The position numbers and the translations under genes were made by a program. 64,000 nt of DNA, from contig NZ_CP133778.1 of assembly GCF_034347405.1 (NCBI RefSeq), positions 4,344,501 through 4,408,500 on the forward strand, written 5' to 3'. Every line of letters begins with the position of its first letter. Positions within the stretch are counted from its first letter, which is position 1. The notes under the pieces were generated by a model. The model was not told the DNA's origin. It did not search any database and saw nothing but the letters and a program-made list of their open reading frames with translations. Shown here in pieces: positions 1 to 8,948 of the stretch. The DNA comes from Pseudomonas sp. CCC3.1 (GTDB lineage: Bacteria; Pseudomonadota; Gammaproteobacteria; Pseudomonadales; Pseudomonadaceae).

Positions 1-1501
1 TCACGATGGACTGAGACTTGCCAGTCGCCTTGTCTTTTGCACTTACGTGCAGGATGCCGTTGGCATCGATGTCGAAGGTTACTTCGATCTGAGGCACGCC
101 ACGTGGAGCAGGTGGAATGTCAGCCAGGTCGAACTTGCCCAACGACTTGTTCTGAGCCGCTTGTTTACGCTCACCTTGCAGCACGTGAATGGTCACCGCG
201 CCCTGGTTATCGTCAGCAGTCGAGAACACTTGCGATTTCTTGGTAGGAATCGTGGTGTTTTTCTCGATCAGAGCAGTCATTACACCGCCCATGGTTTCGA
301 TACCCAGCGTCAGCGGGCTCACGTCCAGCAGCAGAACGTCTTTAACATCACCAGCCAATACCGCGCCCTGGATAGCAGCACCCATTGCAACCGCTTCGTC
401 CGGGTTCACATCTTTACGTGCTTCTTTGCCGAAGAACTCAGTGACCAGCTTCTGTACCAGCGGCATACGAGTCTGACCACCGACCAGAATCACGTCGTTG
501 ATCGCGCCAACATCGATACCAGCATCTTTCAGAGCCAGACGGCAAGGCTCGATGGTGCGCTGAACCAGGTCTTCAACCAGCGATTCCAGCTTGGCGCGCG
601 AAATTTTCACGTTCAAGTGCTTAGGACCGGTGGCATCTGCAGTGATGTACGGCAGATTCACATCAGTCGACTGGCTCGAAGACAGTTCGATCTTGGCTTT
701 TTCAGCAGCTTCTTTCAGACGCTGCATCGCCAGCGGGTCACCTTTAAGGTTCATGCCGCTTTCTTTCTTGAACTCGTCAACCAGGTAGTCGATCAGACGG
801 ATATCAAAGTCTTCACCACCCAGGAACGTGTCACCGTTGGTCGCCAGCACTTCAAACTGGTGCTCGCCATCAACTTCAGCAATTTCAATAACCGATACGT
901 CAAAAGTACCGCCACCCAAGTCATAAACGATGACCGTGTGGTCGCCTTTCGCTTTATCCATACCGTAAGCCAGAGCAGCTGCGGTTGGTTCGTTGATGAT
1001 GCGTTTTACGTCCAGACCCGCGATACGGCCGGCGTCTTTGGTCGCCTGACGCTGGCTGTCGTTGAAGTAGGCCGGAACGGTAATCACCGCTTCAGTCACT
1101 GGCTCGCCGAGGTAGTCTTCGGCAGTCTTCTTCATTTTCTTCAGAATTTCAGCCGAGATTTGTGGCGGTGCCATTTTCTGGCCGTTCACTTCAACCCAAG
1201 CGTCGCCGTTGTCAGCCTTGGCGATCTTGTAAGGCACCATCTGAATGTCTTTCTGTACAACTTCTTCGTCAAAACGACGACCGATCAGACGCTTCACCGC
1301 GTACAGGGTGTTATGCGGATTGGTCACTGCCTGACGCTTGGCGGATTGGCCAACCAAAATTTCACCATCGTTAGCGTACGCAACGATCGACGGCGTAGTA
1401 CGCGCGCCTTCTGCGTTTTCGATAACTTTTGCTTTACCGTTTTCCAGAACCGACACACACGAGTTGGTGGTCCCGAGGTCAATACCGATAATTCTGCCCA
1501 T
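1..1501 (-). CDS. dnaK: Chaperone DnaK (Hsp70), C-terminus cut by window edge
   Basis: This is the ATP-dependent cytosolic Hsp70 chaperone, which works with DnaJ and GrpE. Translating the minus strand from the ATG at 1501 gives about 500 residues that stay open to the window edge. The Hsp70 hallmarks are visible: GIDLGTTNS near residues 6-14, DLGGGTFDVS near 194, VGGQTRMP near 340 and the linker-proximal LLLDVSPLTLGI near 390. The start of the substrate-binding domain is present; about 140 C-terminal residues lie outside the window. It lies 101 bases downstream of grpE on the same strand, the usual Pseudomonas grpE-dnaK order. The long plus-strand open frame over the same bases is an antisense shadow. 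Confidence 0.98.
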   Translation of the reverse strand, partial: MGRIIGIDLGTTNSCVSVLENGKAKVIENAEGARTTPSIVAYANDGEILVGQSAKRQAVTNPHNTLYAVKRLIGRRFDEEVVQKDIQMVPYKIAKADNGDAWVEVNGQKMAPPQISAEILKKMKKTAEDYLGEPVTEAVITVPAYFNDSQRQATKDAGRIAGLDVKRIINEPTAAALAYGMDKAKGDHTVIVYDLGGGTFDVSVIEIAEVDGEHQFEVLATNGDTFLGGEDFDIRLIDYLVDEFKKESGMNLKGDPLAMQRLKEAAEKAKIELSSSQSTDVNLPYITADATGPKHLNVKISRAKLESLVEDLVQRTIEPCRLALKDAGIDVGAINDVILVGGQTRMPLVQKLVTEFFGKEARKDVNPDEAVAMGAAIQGAVLAGDVKDVLLLDVSPLTLGIETMGGVMTALIEKNTTIPTKKSQVFSTADDNQGAVTIHVLQGERKQAAQNKSLGKFDLADIPPAPRGVPQIEVTFDIDANGILHVSAKDKATGKSQSIV

Positions 1502-1529
1502 GTTAACTCTCCCTAAATTTGGATTTTGT

Positions 1530-1558
1530 TGCCGCAGCAGTGATGACCAACTGCGGCA
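1530..1558 (-). terminator. Inverted repeat between grpE and dnaK
   Basis: TGCCGCAG (1530-1537) pairs with CTGCGGCA (1551-1558) across a 13-base loop. It could cause partial termination or mRNA processing between grpE and dnaK. There is no clear U-tract, so its role is inferred. Confidence 0.4.
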
Positions 1559-1602
1559 TTACTTAAACGCTTGACTTCTAAATGGGGGCCTTGCGACCGA
1601 TT

Positions 1603-2169
1603 TCAAGCCTGTTCGTCAATCGATGGCGAAACCGGCGCTGGCGCCTTGCTGACTACGACCATAGCCGGGCGCAGTAAGCGGCCATTGAGCTGATAGCCCT
1701 TTTGAAACACCTTGAGCACACTGTTTGGCTCCAGGTCTGCGCTCTCCTGCATTGCCATCGCTTGGTGAAGCCCGGCATTGAAGGGTTCGCCGTGAGGATC
1801 AATGGCTTCCAACTGATAACGCTTCAGGGTGTCCTGGAACATTTTCAGGGTCAGCTCGATCCCTTCGCGCATTGGACGAATGTTCTCGTCATCCGGATTG
1901 GACAGCTCAAGGCCGCGCTCCAGACTGTCGATTACCGGCAATAGATCGCCAGCGAACTTTTCCAATGCAAATTTGTGTGCTTTTTCAACATCCTGTTCGG
2001 CACGACGGCGAACGTTCTGCAAATCAGCAGCTACACGCAGAGCTTGATCATTAGCTGCAGCCAGTTGCTCTTCGAGCACCTGTACACGGGCCACCAGATC
2101 TTCGCCTGAAGCATCGGCGGCCTGATTAGCATCTTGATTCTGCGTATCCATAGTCTGTTCGTCTGCCAT
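1603..2169 (-). CDS. grpE: Nucleotide exchange factor GrpE
   Basis: GrpE drives ADP release from DnaK. The 188-residue product matches the family in length and layout. An acidic, low-complexity N-terminus is followed by a long coiled coil (about residues 30-90, with LEEQLAAANDQALRVAADLQ) and a beta-rich C-terminal domain ending in LLRPAMVVVSK. An AAGGAG ribosome-binding site sits 6-7 bases before the ATG at 2169; an internal ATG six codons on (MDTQNQ) is a possible alternative. A sigma-32 type promoter lies upstream and dnaK follows on the same strand. Confidence 0.97.
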   Translation of the reverse strand: MADEQTMDTQNQDANQAADASGEDLVARVQVLEEQLAAANDQALRVAADLQNVRRRAEQDVEKAHKFALEKFAGDLLPVIDSLERGLELSNPDDENIRPMREGIELTLKMFQDTLKRYQLEAIDPHGEPFNAGLHQAMAMQESADLEPNSVLKVFQKGYQLNGRLLRPAMVVVSKAPAPVSPSIDEQA

Positions 2170-2221
2170 AGATTTCTCCTTTCAAACATCGTCCGCGAGC
2201 TCGACTCGCGCTTCTGCCAAG

Positions 2222-2251
2222 ATATATGGGGTCGCAATTTTCAGGTTCAAG
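2222..2251 (-). promoter_or_regulatory. Sigma-32 (heat-shock) promoter of grpE-dnaK
   Basis: Read on the minus strand, CTTGAA (2251-2246) is followed after 14 bases by CCCCATATAT (2231-2222). This matches the RpoH consensus CTTGAA-N13/14-CCCCATNT almost perfectly. It lies about 50 bases upstream of the grpE start, as expected for a heat-shock operon. Confidence 0.85.
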
Positions 2252-2381
2252 AGCCAAAAAGCACTAAGAAACGCCTCCTGCCTCCTTGAATGCCCCGCCT
2301 GCGAACTCAAAACCGCCTAAAAAAGCCTTAAATCCAAGCAAATAGAACTAAGCACACCCATTGTCAGCACGAAACAAAACA

Positions 2382-2397
2382 CTGTATAAATAACCAG
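2382..2397 (+). promoter_or_regulatory. LexA (SOS) box of recN
   Basis: CTGTATAAATAACCAG matches the 16-base LexA consensus CTGT-N8-ACAG except for one base in the right half-site. It lies 24 bases before the recN ATG, where LexA would block the promoter. recN is a classic SOS gene. Confidence 0.8.
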
Positions 2398-2421
2398 ACA
2401 TTACGTTTTGGAGCGGCTCCC

Positions 2422-4104
2422 ATGCTGGTGCACCTGTCCGTACACAACTACGCCATCGTTGAACATCTCGATCTCGAACTCGATCGCGGGATGAGTGTAA
2501 TCACTGGTGAGACCGGCGCCGGTAAATCGATCATGCTGGATGCACTCGGCCTCACCTTAGGTGACCGTGCAGACAGTGGTGTGGTTCGCCCTGGGGCCGA
2601 CAAAGCCGACATTCTGGCCACCTTCGACCTGCAAAACATTCCCGAAGCCCGGGCCTGGCTTGCCGAACGCGACCTGGACAGCGACGGCCCGTGCATCTTG
2701 CGCCGAGTCATCACCGCCGAAGGTCGCTCACGGGGCTACATCAACGGCACCCCCAGCCCGCAAGGCGACTTGAAAGCCCTGGGCGAACTGTTGATAGACA
2801 TTCACAGCCAGCACGAACATCAGTCGCTGCTAAAACCCGACACTCACCGCCGACTGCTCGACGAATATGCCGGGGCCTCCGACCTGGCCCGCCAGGTGCA
2901 ACTGGCCGCACAACGCTGGCGCCAAACCCGCCAAGAGCTTGAGCACCTGTCCAATTCCGGGGACGAACAGCGCGCACGTCATCAGCTACTGAGCTATCAG
3001 CTCGAAGAGCTCGAAACCTTGTCGCTGGGTGAAAACGAACTGGAAGAACTGGAGCAGGAACACAAAAACCTGACCAATGCCGAAACCTTGCTGACTATTT
3101 GCCGCCAGGTTGTCGAACAGTGCAGTGAAAACGACTCCGGCAACGTCCTCAATGCCCTGACGGTAAGCCTGAATCGCCTGTCGAGCATCAATAACAACTC
3201 TGGCTCATTGAGCGAAGCAACCGACCTGCTGGCCAGTGCGCAGATTCAGGTCGAAGAAGCCGTGGGCGAACTCAATCGCTTCCTCGATCATTTCGATGCG
3301 GATCCGGGTCGCCTGCAATACCTCGAAGAACGGCTGGACACCATCTACAGCCTCGCACGCAAGCACCGCGTGCAACCTGCCGACGTCGCTGCCCTGCAAC
3401 AAAACCTGCTCGACGAACTGGAAACACTCAACGCAAACGATGAAAACATCGAGCGCCTGACCAATGAGCTGGCGTCTTACACCCGCCACTATCAAGAGTG
3501 CGCACGCGAACTGAGCAACCTGCGCGGTCATGCCGCGACCCGCTTGAGCAGCGCCGTTGAAGAAGAAATCCAGCGCTTGGGCATGCCCGGCGGCCGCTTT
3601 GTGATCGAGTTGCGCCCACAGAGCAGCAGCGACCCGATGCCCCACGGCCTGGAACATGTCGAGCTTCTGGTCAGTGCCAACCCTGGTCAACCGCTCAAGG
3701 CGTTAGCCAAAGTAGCGTCTGGTGGTGAGTTATCACGTATCAGCCTGGCCATTCAGGTCATCACGGCACAAACCTCGCGCGTACCGACCCTGGTGTTCGA
3801 CGAGGTAGACGTGGGCATCGGCGGCCCGACTGCTGAAATCGTCGGCCAGCTACTGCGCCGCCTGGGTGAGCGCGGCCAAGTATTGACGGTCACTCACCTA
3901 CCGCAAGTCGCCGCGCAGTGCCATCAGCATCTCTTCGTGCACAAGGCTCGCGAAAGCGAGACAACACGCACAGCCGTCTCAAAATTGAGCAAAAAAGAAC
4001 GCGTAGAAGAAGTCGCCCGCATGCTCGGCGGCATTGACCTGACCAAAGAATCGCTGGCTCACGCCAAGAAAATGGTGGTCACTGCGAAAAATCTCGCAGC
4101 TTAA
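2422..4104 (+). CDS. recN: DNA repair protein RecN
   Basis: RecN is an SMC-like ATPase that acts in double-strand-break repair. The 560-residue product has Walker A GETGAGKS at 29-36. A long coiled-coil arm runs from about 150 to 370. The ABC signature ASGGELSR is at 432-439 and the Walker B/D-loop LVFDEVDVGIGG starts near 457. Length and domain order are typical. It is transcribed away from grpE behind a LexA box, so DNA damage should induce it. A strong inverted repeat follows the stop. Confidence 0.98.
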   Translation: MLVHLSVHNYAIVEHLDLELDRGMSVITGETGAGKSIMLDALGLTLGDRADSGVVRPGADKADILATFDLQNIPEARAWLAERDLDSDGPCILRRVITAEGRSRGYINGTPSPQGDLKALGELLIDIHSQHEHQSLLKPDTHRRLLDEYAGASDLARQVQLAAQRWRQTRQELEHLSNSGDEQRARHQLLSYQLEELETLSLGENELEELEQEHKNLTNAETLLTICRQVVEQCSENDSGNVLNALTVSLNRLSSINNNSGSLSEATDLLASAQIQVEEAVGELNRFLDHFDADPGRLQYLEERLDTIYSLARKHRVQPADVAALQQNLLDELETLNANDENIERLTNELASYTRHYQECARELSNLRGHAATRLSSAVEEEIQRLGMPGGRFVIELRPQSSSDPMPHGLEHVELLVSANPGQPLKALAKVASGGELSRISLAIQVITAQTSRVPTLVFDEVDVGIGGPTAEIVGQLLRRLGERGQVLTVTHLPQVAAQCHQHLFVHKARESETTRTAVSKLSKKERVEEVARMLGGIDLTKESLAHAKKMVVTAKNLAA

Positions 4105-4140
4105 CGACGAACGGTCACGGAAAATCATTTTCCAGACAGC

Positions 4141-4168
4141 ACGAAGGCGACTCGGAGGTCGCCTTCGT
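4141..4168. terminator. Hairpin between convergent recN and fur
   Basis: ACGAAGGCGAC (4141-4151) and GTCGCCTTCGT (4158-4168) form a perfect 11-bp stem with a 6-base loop between two convergent genes. This is the expected place for a shared terminator. The T-rich stretch after it is short, so efficiency is uncertain. Confidence 0.7.
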
Positions 4169-4200
4169 TCGTTTCGCGAACCGAAATTCGCGCGACATGC

Positions 4201-4614
4201 TTATTTAGTTTTCTTGCGTACGTACAGCACCAAGTTGTGATCCACCAACTCAACACCGTGCTTGGCCGCGATGGCGTGCTGCAATTTTTCGATGTCTTCG
4301 TCGAAAAATTCAATCACTTCACCGCTGTCCACGTTGACCATATGGTCGTGGTGACCGCCATCCGCATCAGCCAGTTCAAAGACCGCATGACCGCCATCAA
4401 AATTGTGGCGGATCACCAGCCCGGCTGACTCAAACTGGGTCAACACACGGTAAACCGTGGCCAGACCGACGTCTTCGCCAGCCTGCATAAGAGCCTTATA
4501 TACATCCTCGGCGCTCATGTGACGCTGCTCGGCAGAGTCAAGCATTTGTAGAATCTTGACTCGTGGCAGAGTCACCTTAAGTCCGGCCTTACGTAGTTCG
4601 CTATTTTCAACCAT
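4201..4614 (-). CDS. fur: Ferric uptake regulator Fur
   Basis: Fur represses iron-uptake genes when bound to Fe(II). The 137-residue product starts at MVENSELRKAGL. It has an N-terminal winged helix (KVTLPRVKILQML, TVYRVLTQFESAGLV) and the histidine-rich metal site GGHHDHM, followed by the dimerisation domain. It lacks the C-terminal CxxC pairs of many Fur proteins, as Pseudomonas Fur does. The ATG at 4614 was chosen because the upstream in-frame extension has no family similarity. It is divergent from bamE, with starts about 100 bases apart. Confidence 0.97.
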   Translation of the reverse strand: MVENSELRKAGLKVTLPRVKILQMLDSAEQRHMSAEDVYKALMQAGEDVGLATVYRVLTQFESAGLVIRHNFDGGHAVFELADADGGHHDHMVNVDSGEVIEFFDEDIEKLQHAIAAKHGVELVDHNLVLYVRKKTK

Positions 4615-4712
4615 GGTTAGCTTTCTCGCGGAAGCCGCTTCGCAGCTTCTCTTAATACGGGTATGATCGGCGTTTACGTTGTCCCAGCCAAGATAGTGGA
4701 AGTCGCCCACCG

Positions 4713-5246
4713 ATGCAAAACACCAAGCTCTTGCTAACCAGTTTCACCTTTGTGGGACTGCTCGCACTCGCCGGTTGTTCATTCCCCGGGGTTTACAAAA
4801 TCGACATCCAACAGGGCAATGTCGTCACGCAGGACATGATAAACCAGTTGCGCCCGGGAATGACCCGCCGGCAAGTGCGGTTTATTATGGGCAACGCCCT
4901 GCTGACCGATACATTCCACCCTGATCGCTGGGATTATTTGTATAGCCTGCAGCCCGGCGGCGGTGAACGCCAACAAGAACGCATCAGTGTGTTCTTCAAC
5001 CAAAACGACCAGCTCGTCAGCTTGTCAGGTGATTTCAAGCCTGGTGTAAGCCGCGACGAAGCGATTCTGGGCAAAGAAGGTCCATCCGAGGTGATCACAC
5101 CGACGGATCCGGTACCAGCTCCTGCCGAGAAGAGTGATGTTCCGGCCAAACCGGGATCATTGCTTGATCAAATCCAGAAGGACGTCGACGGGGTTGAAAC
5201 AGTACCTGTCCCGACGCCAACGCCTCTGGATACCAACGAGCAATAA
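4713..5246 (+). CDS. bamE: Outer membrane assembly lipoprotein BamE (OmlA/SmpA)
   Basis: BamE is a small lipoprotein of the BAM complex, which inserts beta-barrel proteins in the outer membrane. The 177-residue product begins with a lipoprotein signal peptide ending in the lipobox LAGC (Cys22). The family core follows: VVTQDMINQLRPGMTRRQV, FIMGNALLTDTFHPDRWDY, and an ISVFFNQNDQL strand. The C-terminal 60 residues are proline-rich and longer than in E. coli BamE, as is usual in pseudomonads. It is divergent from fur and ends in a strong terminator. Confidence 0.96.
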   Translation: MQNTKLLLTSFTFVGLLALAGCSFPGVYKIDIQQGNVVTQDMINQLRPGMTRRQVRFIMGNALLTDTFHPDRWDYLYSLQPGGGERQQERISVFFNQNDQLVSLSGDFKPGVSRDEAILGKEGPSEVITPTDPVPAPAEKSDVPAKPGSLLDQIQKDVDGVETVPVPTPTPLDTNEQ

Positions 5247-5258
5247 CCGCTCGTTACG

Positions 5259-5284
5259 AAAAAGCCCGGCATGCCGGGCTTTTT
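5259..5284. terminator. Bidirectional rho-independent terminator
   Basis: AAAAAGCCCGGC and GCCGGGCTTTTT flank a two-base centre, giving a G/C-rich stem with an A-run before and a T-run after it. It lies between convergent bamE and rnfH and can serve both strands. Confidence 0.92.
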
Positions 5285-5306
5285 GTTATCTGCACTAAAG
5301 AGCGGT

Positions 5307-5624
5307 TTACAACTCGCTCAATCGCTTGGCTTCAGCCGCCTTGGCAGCACGCTGACGCCTGATCTCTTTAGGATCAGCCAACAGAGGGCGGTAGATCTCG
5401 ATACGATCCCCAGCCTGCACCACGCGAACCTGCGGGTTCATCACCTGCTTGCCAAAGATACCCACCGGGCAATCGGCCAAGTCCAGCTCAGGAAACGCCT
5501 GCCCCATCCCGGACGCCAACACCGCAGCACGCAGTGTTGTGCCCTCAGGAACCGTCAACGCCAACAACTGCTGGCGATCGATGGCCGCGTACACCACCTC
5601 AATATCTATCACCGACTCAGCCAT
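5307..5624 (-). CDS. rnfH: RnfH family protein (ubiquitin-like fold)
   Basis: This 105-residue protein begins MAESVIDIEVVYAA. It has the RnfH/UPF0125 features VPEGTTLRAAVLASG, the conserved VGIFGK and GDRIEIYRPLLADPKEIRRQRA. The fold is beta-grasp, like ubiquitin and ThiS; the function is poorly defined. The start at 5624 overlaps the ratA stop by 8 bases, so the two genes are translationally coupled. This is the conserved ratA-rnfH (formerly ratAB) arrangement next to smpB. Confidence 0.93.
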   Translation of the reverse strand: MAESVIDIEVVYAAIDRQQLLALTVPEGTTLRAAVLASGMGQAFPELDLADCPVGIFGKQVMNPQVRVVQAGDRIEIYRPLLADPKEIRRQRAAKAAEAKRLSEL

Positions 5625-6051
5625 ACAACTGTTTTGCACGCTGGCAGAAGGCATCGACCAAGGTATTGGCGGCCTGATTAAACAAAGGCCCCAGCGTCGC
5701 TTTAACAATCGCACCGGCATAATCAAAGGTCATGTCGAGGCTGATTTTGCAGGCCTTCTCACCCAATGGCTTGAACACCCAAAGGCCGTGCAACTTGGTA
5801 AATGGCCCCTCTTCGAGGTTCATCTCAATCGATTGGCCCGGCACCAACGTATTGCGCGTGACAAAGTGCTGACTCAAGCCACCTTTGGCCACGCCCAGGC
5901 TGGCGCGCATCAGCACCTCAGTGCTTTCAATGATCTCGGCCGATGAGCACCACGGCAAAAACTCCGGATAGTGCGCTACATCGTTGACCAGGTCATACAG
6001 TGCCTGCGCCGGATAAGGCAGCAAGGCGGAACGTTGGATATGGGTAGTCAT
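5617..6051 (-). CDS. ratA: RatA family protein (START/polyketide-cyclase-like)
   Basis: This 144-residue protein starts MTTHIQRSALLPYPA. The conserved YDLVNDVAHYPEFLPWC and the C-terminal GPLFNQAANTLVDAFCQRA identify the RatA/YfjG/Coq10-like START-domain family. In E. coli RatA was proposed to interfere with 50S subunits; family members elsewhere bind ubiquinone. The start was set at 6051 because the residues before it are not conserved. It overlaps rnfH and is divergent from smpB, with the transporter gene between. Confidence 0.92.
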   Translation of the reverse strand: MTTHIQRSALLPYPAQALYDLVNDVAHYPEFLPWCSSAEIIESTEVLMRASLGVAKGGLSQHFVTRNTLVPGQSIEMNLEEGPFTKLHGLWVFKPLGEKACKISLDMTFDYAGAIVKATLGPLFNQAANTLVDAFCQRAKQLYG

Positions 6052-6058
6052 GTCAGCG

Positions 6059-7462
6059 TTATTTCCACAGCTGGGCGGCAAACACAATCAGAATGCCGAG
6101 TGGCGCCACATAGCGCATCAAAAAAAGAGTCAGGGCAAACAACCTCGGGCTGCGCATCGACAATTCGTCGCGAACCGCGCCGCGCCCCATGATCCAGCCT
6201 GCAAAGACCACAAAGCACAGCCCACCCAAAGGCAGCATGATACGCGAGGTGAAGAAATCAACGACACCAAAGAAGTCCAAACCGCTCGCGGCGCCCCATT
6301 GATAGAGGTGAAAACCAGAGTCTTCACTCACAAAAAACTTGGCCTGTTTCCAGATATTGAACGAAAACACCGTGCCCAAGCCGACAAACCAGCAGCTAAA
6401 CGCCAGCCAGAACGTCACCCAAAGGCGCCGGACTTGGGTCCGCTCAACCAAATAAGCCACCATCGGCTCAAGCAATGAAATAGCCGAACTCCAGGCCGCG
6501 ACAGCCACCAGAACAAAGAACACCACGCCCATTAATTGACCGAACGCCACATTGCCAAAAGCAAACGGCAGCGTCACAAACATCAGGCCTGGGCCTTCGC
6601 CCGGGTTCAATCCCGACGCAAACACAATCGGAAACAATGCCAGCCCCGCCAGCAATGAGACAAACGTATCGATCAACGCCACACCGACCACGGTGCCTGA
6701 GATCGACGCACTCTTGGGCATATACGCGCCGTAGATCATGATCGAACCCACGCCCACGCTCAGCGAAAAGAACGCATGCCCCATCGCGGCCAGCAACCCA
6801 TCGAGCACGCGGTCGGGGTTGAAGTCGAACATAAAATGCACGCCTTGCATAAAATGCCCGGTGGTCATGCTGTAGCCCAACAACACCAGCAACAGCACAA
6901 ACAACAGCGGCATCATGATCCGCAGACTGCGCTCAAGCCCCGCCACCACGCCCTTGGCAATCACATACGCCGACAGCAACATAAACCCGGTGTGCCAAAA
7001 CGTCAGGCGCCAGGGATTTGAAATCACCCCACCGAAATACTCGCTGACCTGATCAGCGGTGGCGCCTTGAAAGTCGCCCTTGCCCATGTTGATGATGTAA
7101 TCCAGCGACCAACCGCCGACCACACTGTAAAAAGAAAGAATCAGCAACGCCGTGATCATCCCGGCGAACGCCCCCCACGACCAACGCCCTGAGTGCCCCG
7201 CTTCCACCGCCAAGACTTTCAAAGCATTCGCCGGACTGAGTCGCGCGCGCCGCCCGATCAAGGTTTCAGCCAGCATCACCGGCACACCAATCAGCGCGAT
7301 ACACGCCAAAAACACCAGAACAAACGCGCCGCCACCGTAGACGCCAACCATGTAAGGGAATTTCCAGATACTGCCCAACCCCACGGCAGAACCGGTTGCA
7401 GCGAAAATAAAGACCCAACGGCTTGCCCAACTGCCGTGGACAGAAACCTTGTCTGTCGACAT
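6059..7462 (-). CDS. Sodium-dependent transporter, NSS/SNF family
   Basis: This is a 467-residue inner-membrane symporter with about 11-12 hydrophobic segments. The neurotransmitter:sodium symporter signature GSAVGLGSIWKFPY lies near residues 23-36; its unwound first helix carries the Na+/substrate-site residues. Bacterial members often move amino acids, but the substrate cannot be read from the sequence. The start MSTDKVSVHGSW at 7462 is preferred over an upstream extension. Its stop is 7 bases before the ratA start, so it may be co-transcribed with ratA and rnfH. Confidence 0.93.
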   Translation of the reverse strand: MSTDKVSVHGSWASRWVFIFAATGSAVGLGSIWKFPYMVGVYGGGAFVLVFLACIALIGVPVMLAETLIGRRARLSPANALKVLAVEAGHSGRWSWGAFAGMITALLILSFYSVVGGWSLDYIINMGKGDFQGATADQVSEYFGGVISNPWRLTFWHTGFMLLSAYVIAKGVVAGLERSLRIMMPLLFVLLLVLLGYSMTTGHFMQGVHFMFDFNPDRVLDGLLAAMGHAFFSLSVGVGSIMIYGAYMPKSASISGTVVGVALIDTFVSLLAGLALFPIVFASGLNPGEGPGLMFVTLPFAFGNVAFGQLMGVVFFVLVAVAAWSSAISLLEPMVAYLVERTQVRRLWVTFWLAFSCWFVGLGTVFSFNIWKQAKFFVSEDSGFHLYQWGAASGLDFFGVVDFFTSRIMLPLGGLCFVVFAGWIMGRGAVRDELSMRSPRLFALTLFLMRYVAPLGILIVFAAQLWK

Positions 7463-7580
7463 CGTTACTACGCCCAACCACCAAAAAAAGAGCGCGCATT
7501 GTCCGGGAATCAATCTACGTGCTCAAGCGCACAGGTTGACCGTAGCCGACTCGCTCGCAACTGCCTATAATGCCGCCCCT

Positions 7581-8063
7581 ATGGCTAAACAGAAGAAGCA
7601 CCCCACAGGGACCATCGCGCAAAATAAAAAGGCGCGACACGATTACTTCATCGAACATCGGTTCGAGGCTGGTCTGGTCCTGGCCGGCTGGGAAGTAAAA
7701 AGTCTGCGTGCAGGCAAAGCACAGCTGGTCGACAGCTACGTGCTACTCAAGGATGGTGAAGCATGGTTGCTCGGCAGCCATATTGCCCCCCTGACGACCG
7801 CCAGCACCCACGTTATTGCCGACCCGACGCGCAGCCGCAAACTGCTGCTTAACCAGCGCGAGCTGGAAAAGCTGTTTGCCTCAGTGCAGCAGAAGGGTTA
7901 CGCCTGCGTCTGCCTCTCGCTTTACTGGAGCAAGCACTTGATCAAGTGCGAAATTGCCCTGGGTAAAGGCAAGAAGGAATACGACAAGCGTCATACCGAG
8001 CGTGAGCGCGATTCTGATCGTGAGCTGCAACGCGCGGTGCGCAATAAGGGCAAGGAAGACTAG
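7581..8063 (+). CDS. smpB: SsrA-binding protein SmpB
   Basis: SmpB binds tmRNA and brings it to stalled ribosomes for trans-translation. The 160-residue product has the conserved N-terminal KKHPTGTIAQNKKARHDYFI, then FEAGLVLAGWEVKSLRAG and IAPLTTAS. The basic C-terminal tail GKKEYDKRHTERERDSDREL enters the mRNA channel. The start ATG at 7581 follows the family; a longer upstream frame overlaps the divergent transporter gene. Its RNA partner ssrA is about 11 kb downstream. Confidence 0.98.
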   Translation: MAKQKKHPTGTIAQNKKARHDYFIEHRFEAGLVLAGWEVKSLRAGKAQLVDSYVLLKDGEAWLLGSHIAPLTTASTHVIADPTRSRKLLLNQRELEKLFASVQQKGYACVCLSLYWSKHLIKCEIALGKGKKEYDKRHTERERDSDRELQRAVRNKGKED

Positions 8064-8079
8064 CGCCTCTGCTCCCCCT

Positions 8080-8164
8080 GTGGGAGCTGGCTTGCCAGCG
8101 ATGCAAACGACGCGGTTTGATCGTCATACCGCGCTGACTCAATCGCTGACAAGCCAGCTCCAAC
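8080..8164. repeat. REP doublet (inverted pair)
   Basis: GTGGGAGCTGGCTTGCCAGC (from 8081) and its inverted counterpart ATCGCTGACAAGCCAGCTCC (8141-8160) flank a short spacer that holds a second stem, CGCGGT/ACCGCG (8111-8116/8128-8133). This is the standard Pseudomonas extragenic palindromic pair. It lies between convergent smpB and lldR and may also stop transcription. Confidence 0.9.
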
Positions 8165-8180
8165 AAGAGAGGTATCAACA

Positions 8181-8948
8181 TCACAACCCATTGCGTCGTT
8201 CTGCCCGCGCTACGCGCTGAACTTCCTGACGCACTTCTTCCAGCACTTCCTGCACGTACATGAGATGGCGGCTCGCAACCTCCCGCGCATCCTCTGCCCT
8301 GCCTTCAATAATCGCCAGATACAACTCGCGATGCTGATCAATCAGCATGTCGCGCGTTTCGCTGCGCTGCTTGTACATGCCGCCAATGTTGGTCACCACA
8401 TTGCGCTTGAGCAAATCAAATAACCCACGAATCGTATGCAACAACACCGCGTTATGGCTCGCTTCGGCGATGGCCAGGTGGAAGCTGGCATCTGCTTCGC
8501 CCTCCTCGGCGCGACTCACCTCATCGACCCGCGCATAACAATCCTGCAACCGCTCAAACGCCACCCGCAAACGCTCGCGGTCCATATCAGTGGCCCGCAA
8601 CGCCGCGTAATACGCGCAAGACGCCTCAAGCGTATGACGAAACTCCAGCAAATCGCGCTGCGCCTCGGGGTTGCTCTCCAGCAGTTGCAGCAGTGGATCA
8701 CTAAACGTCGAACCCAACGACGTCGCCACGTAATTGCCACCGCCCTGACGACTGACCAATAAACCTTTGGCTGCCAGCTTTTGAATCGCCTCACGCAACG
8801 ATGGGCGCGACACACCAAATTGCTCCGCCAGCGCACGCTCTGCTGGCAAACGCTCTCCGGCCTTTAACGTGCCCTCAAGAATCATGCCCTCAAGCTGCTC
8901 GACAATATCGTCCGACAAACGGCGCTGACGAATTTGATCAAACCCCAT
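8181..8948 (-). CDS. lldR: Lactate-responsive regulator LldR (GntR/FadR family)
   Basis: This 255-residue DNA-binding regulator starts at MGFDQIRQRRLSDDIVEQLE. The N-terminal winged helix carries the GntR pattern ERALAEQFGVSRPSLREAIQ (about 32-51). The C-terminal all-helical FCD ligand domain has the metal-binding Asp/His pattern and SFHLAIAEASHN. It is divergent from lldP, and a palindromic site of the FadR-subfamily type lies between the two starts. It should repress lldP and perhaps the lut genes until lactate is present. Confidence 0.93.
   Translation of the reverse strand: MGFDQIRQRRLSDDIVEQLEGMILEGTLKAGERLPAERALAEQFGVSRPSLREAIQKLAAKGLLVSRQGGGNYVATSLGSTFSDPLLQLLESNPEAQRDLLEFRHTLEASCAYYAALRATDMDRERLRVAFERLQDCYARVDEVSRAEEGEADASFHLAIAEASHNAVLLHTIRGLFDLLKRNVVTNIGGMYKQRSETRDMLIDQHRELYLAIIEGRAEDAREVASRHLMYVQEVLEEVRQEVQRVARAERRNGL

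Noticed and set aside
47..1516. 489-residue plus-strand open frame opposite dnaK
   Set aside because: Its codon positions mirror dnaK on the minus strand, which has unmistakable Hsp70 motifs; the plus frame has no protein-like features.
4119..4133. GGAAAATCATTTTCC palindrome after recN as a Fur box
   Set aside because: It matches only part of the 19-base Fur consensus and lies between convergent gene ends, not in a promoter.
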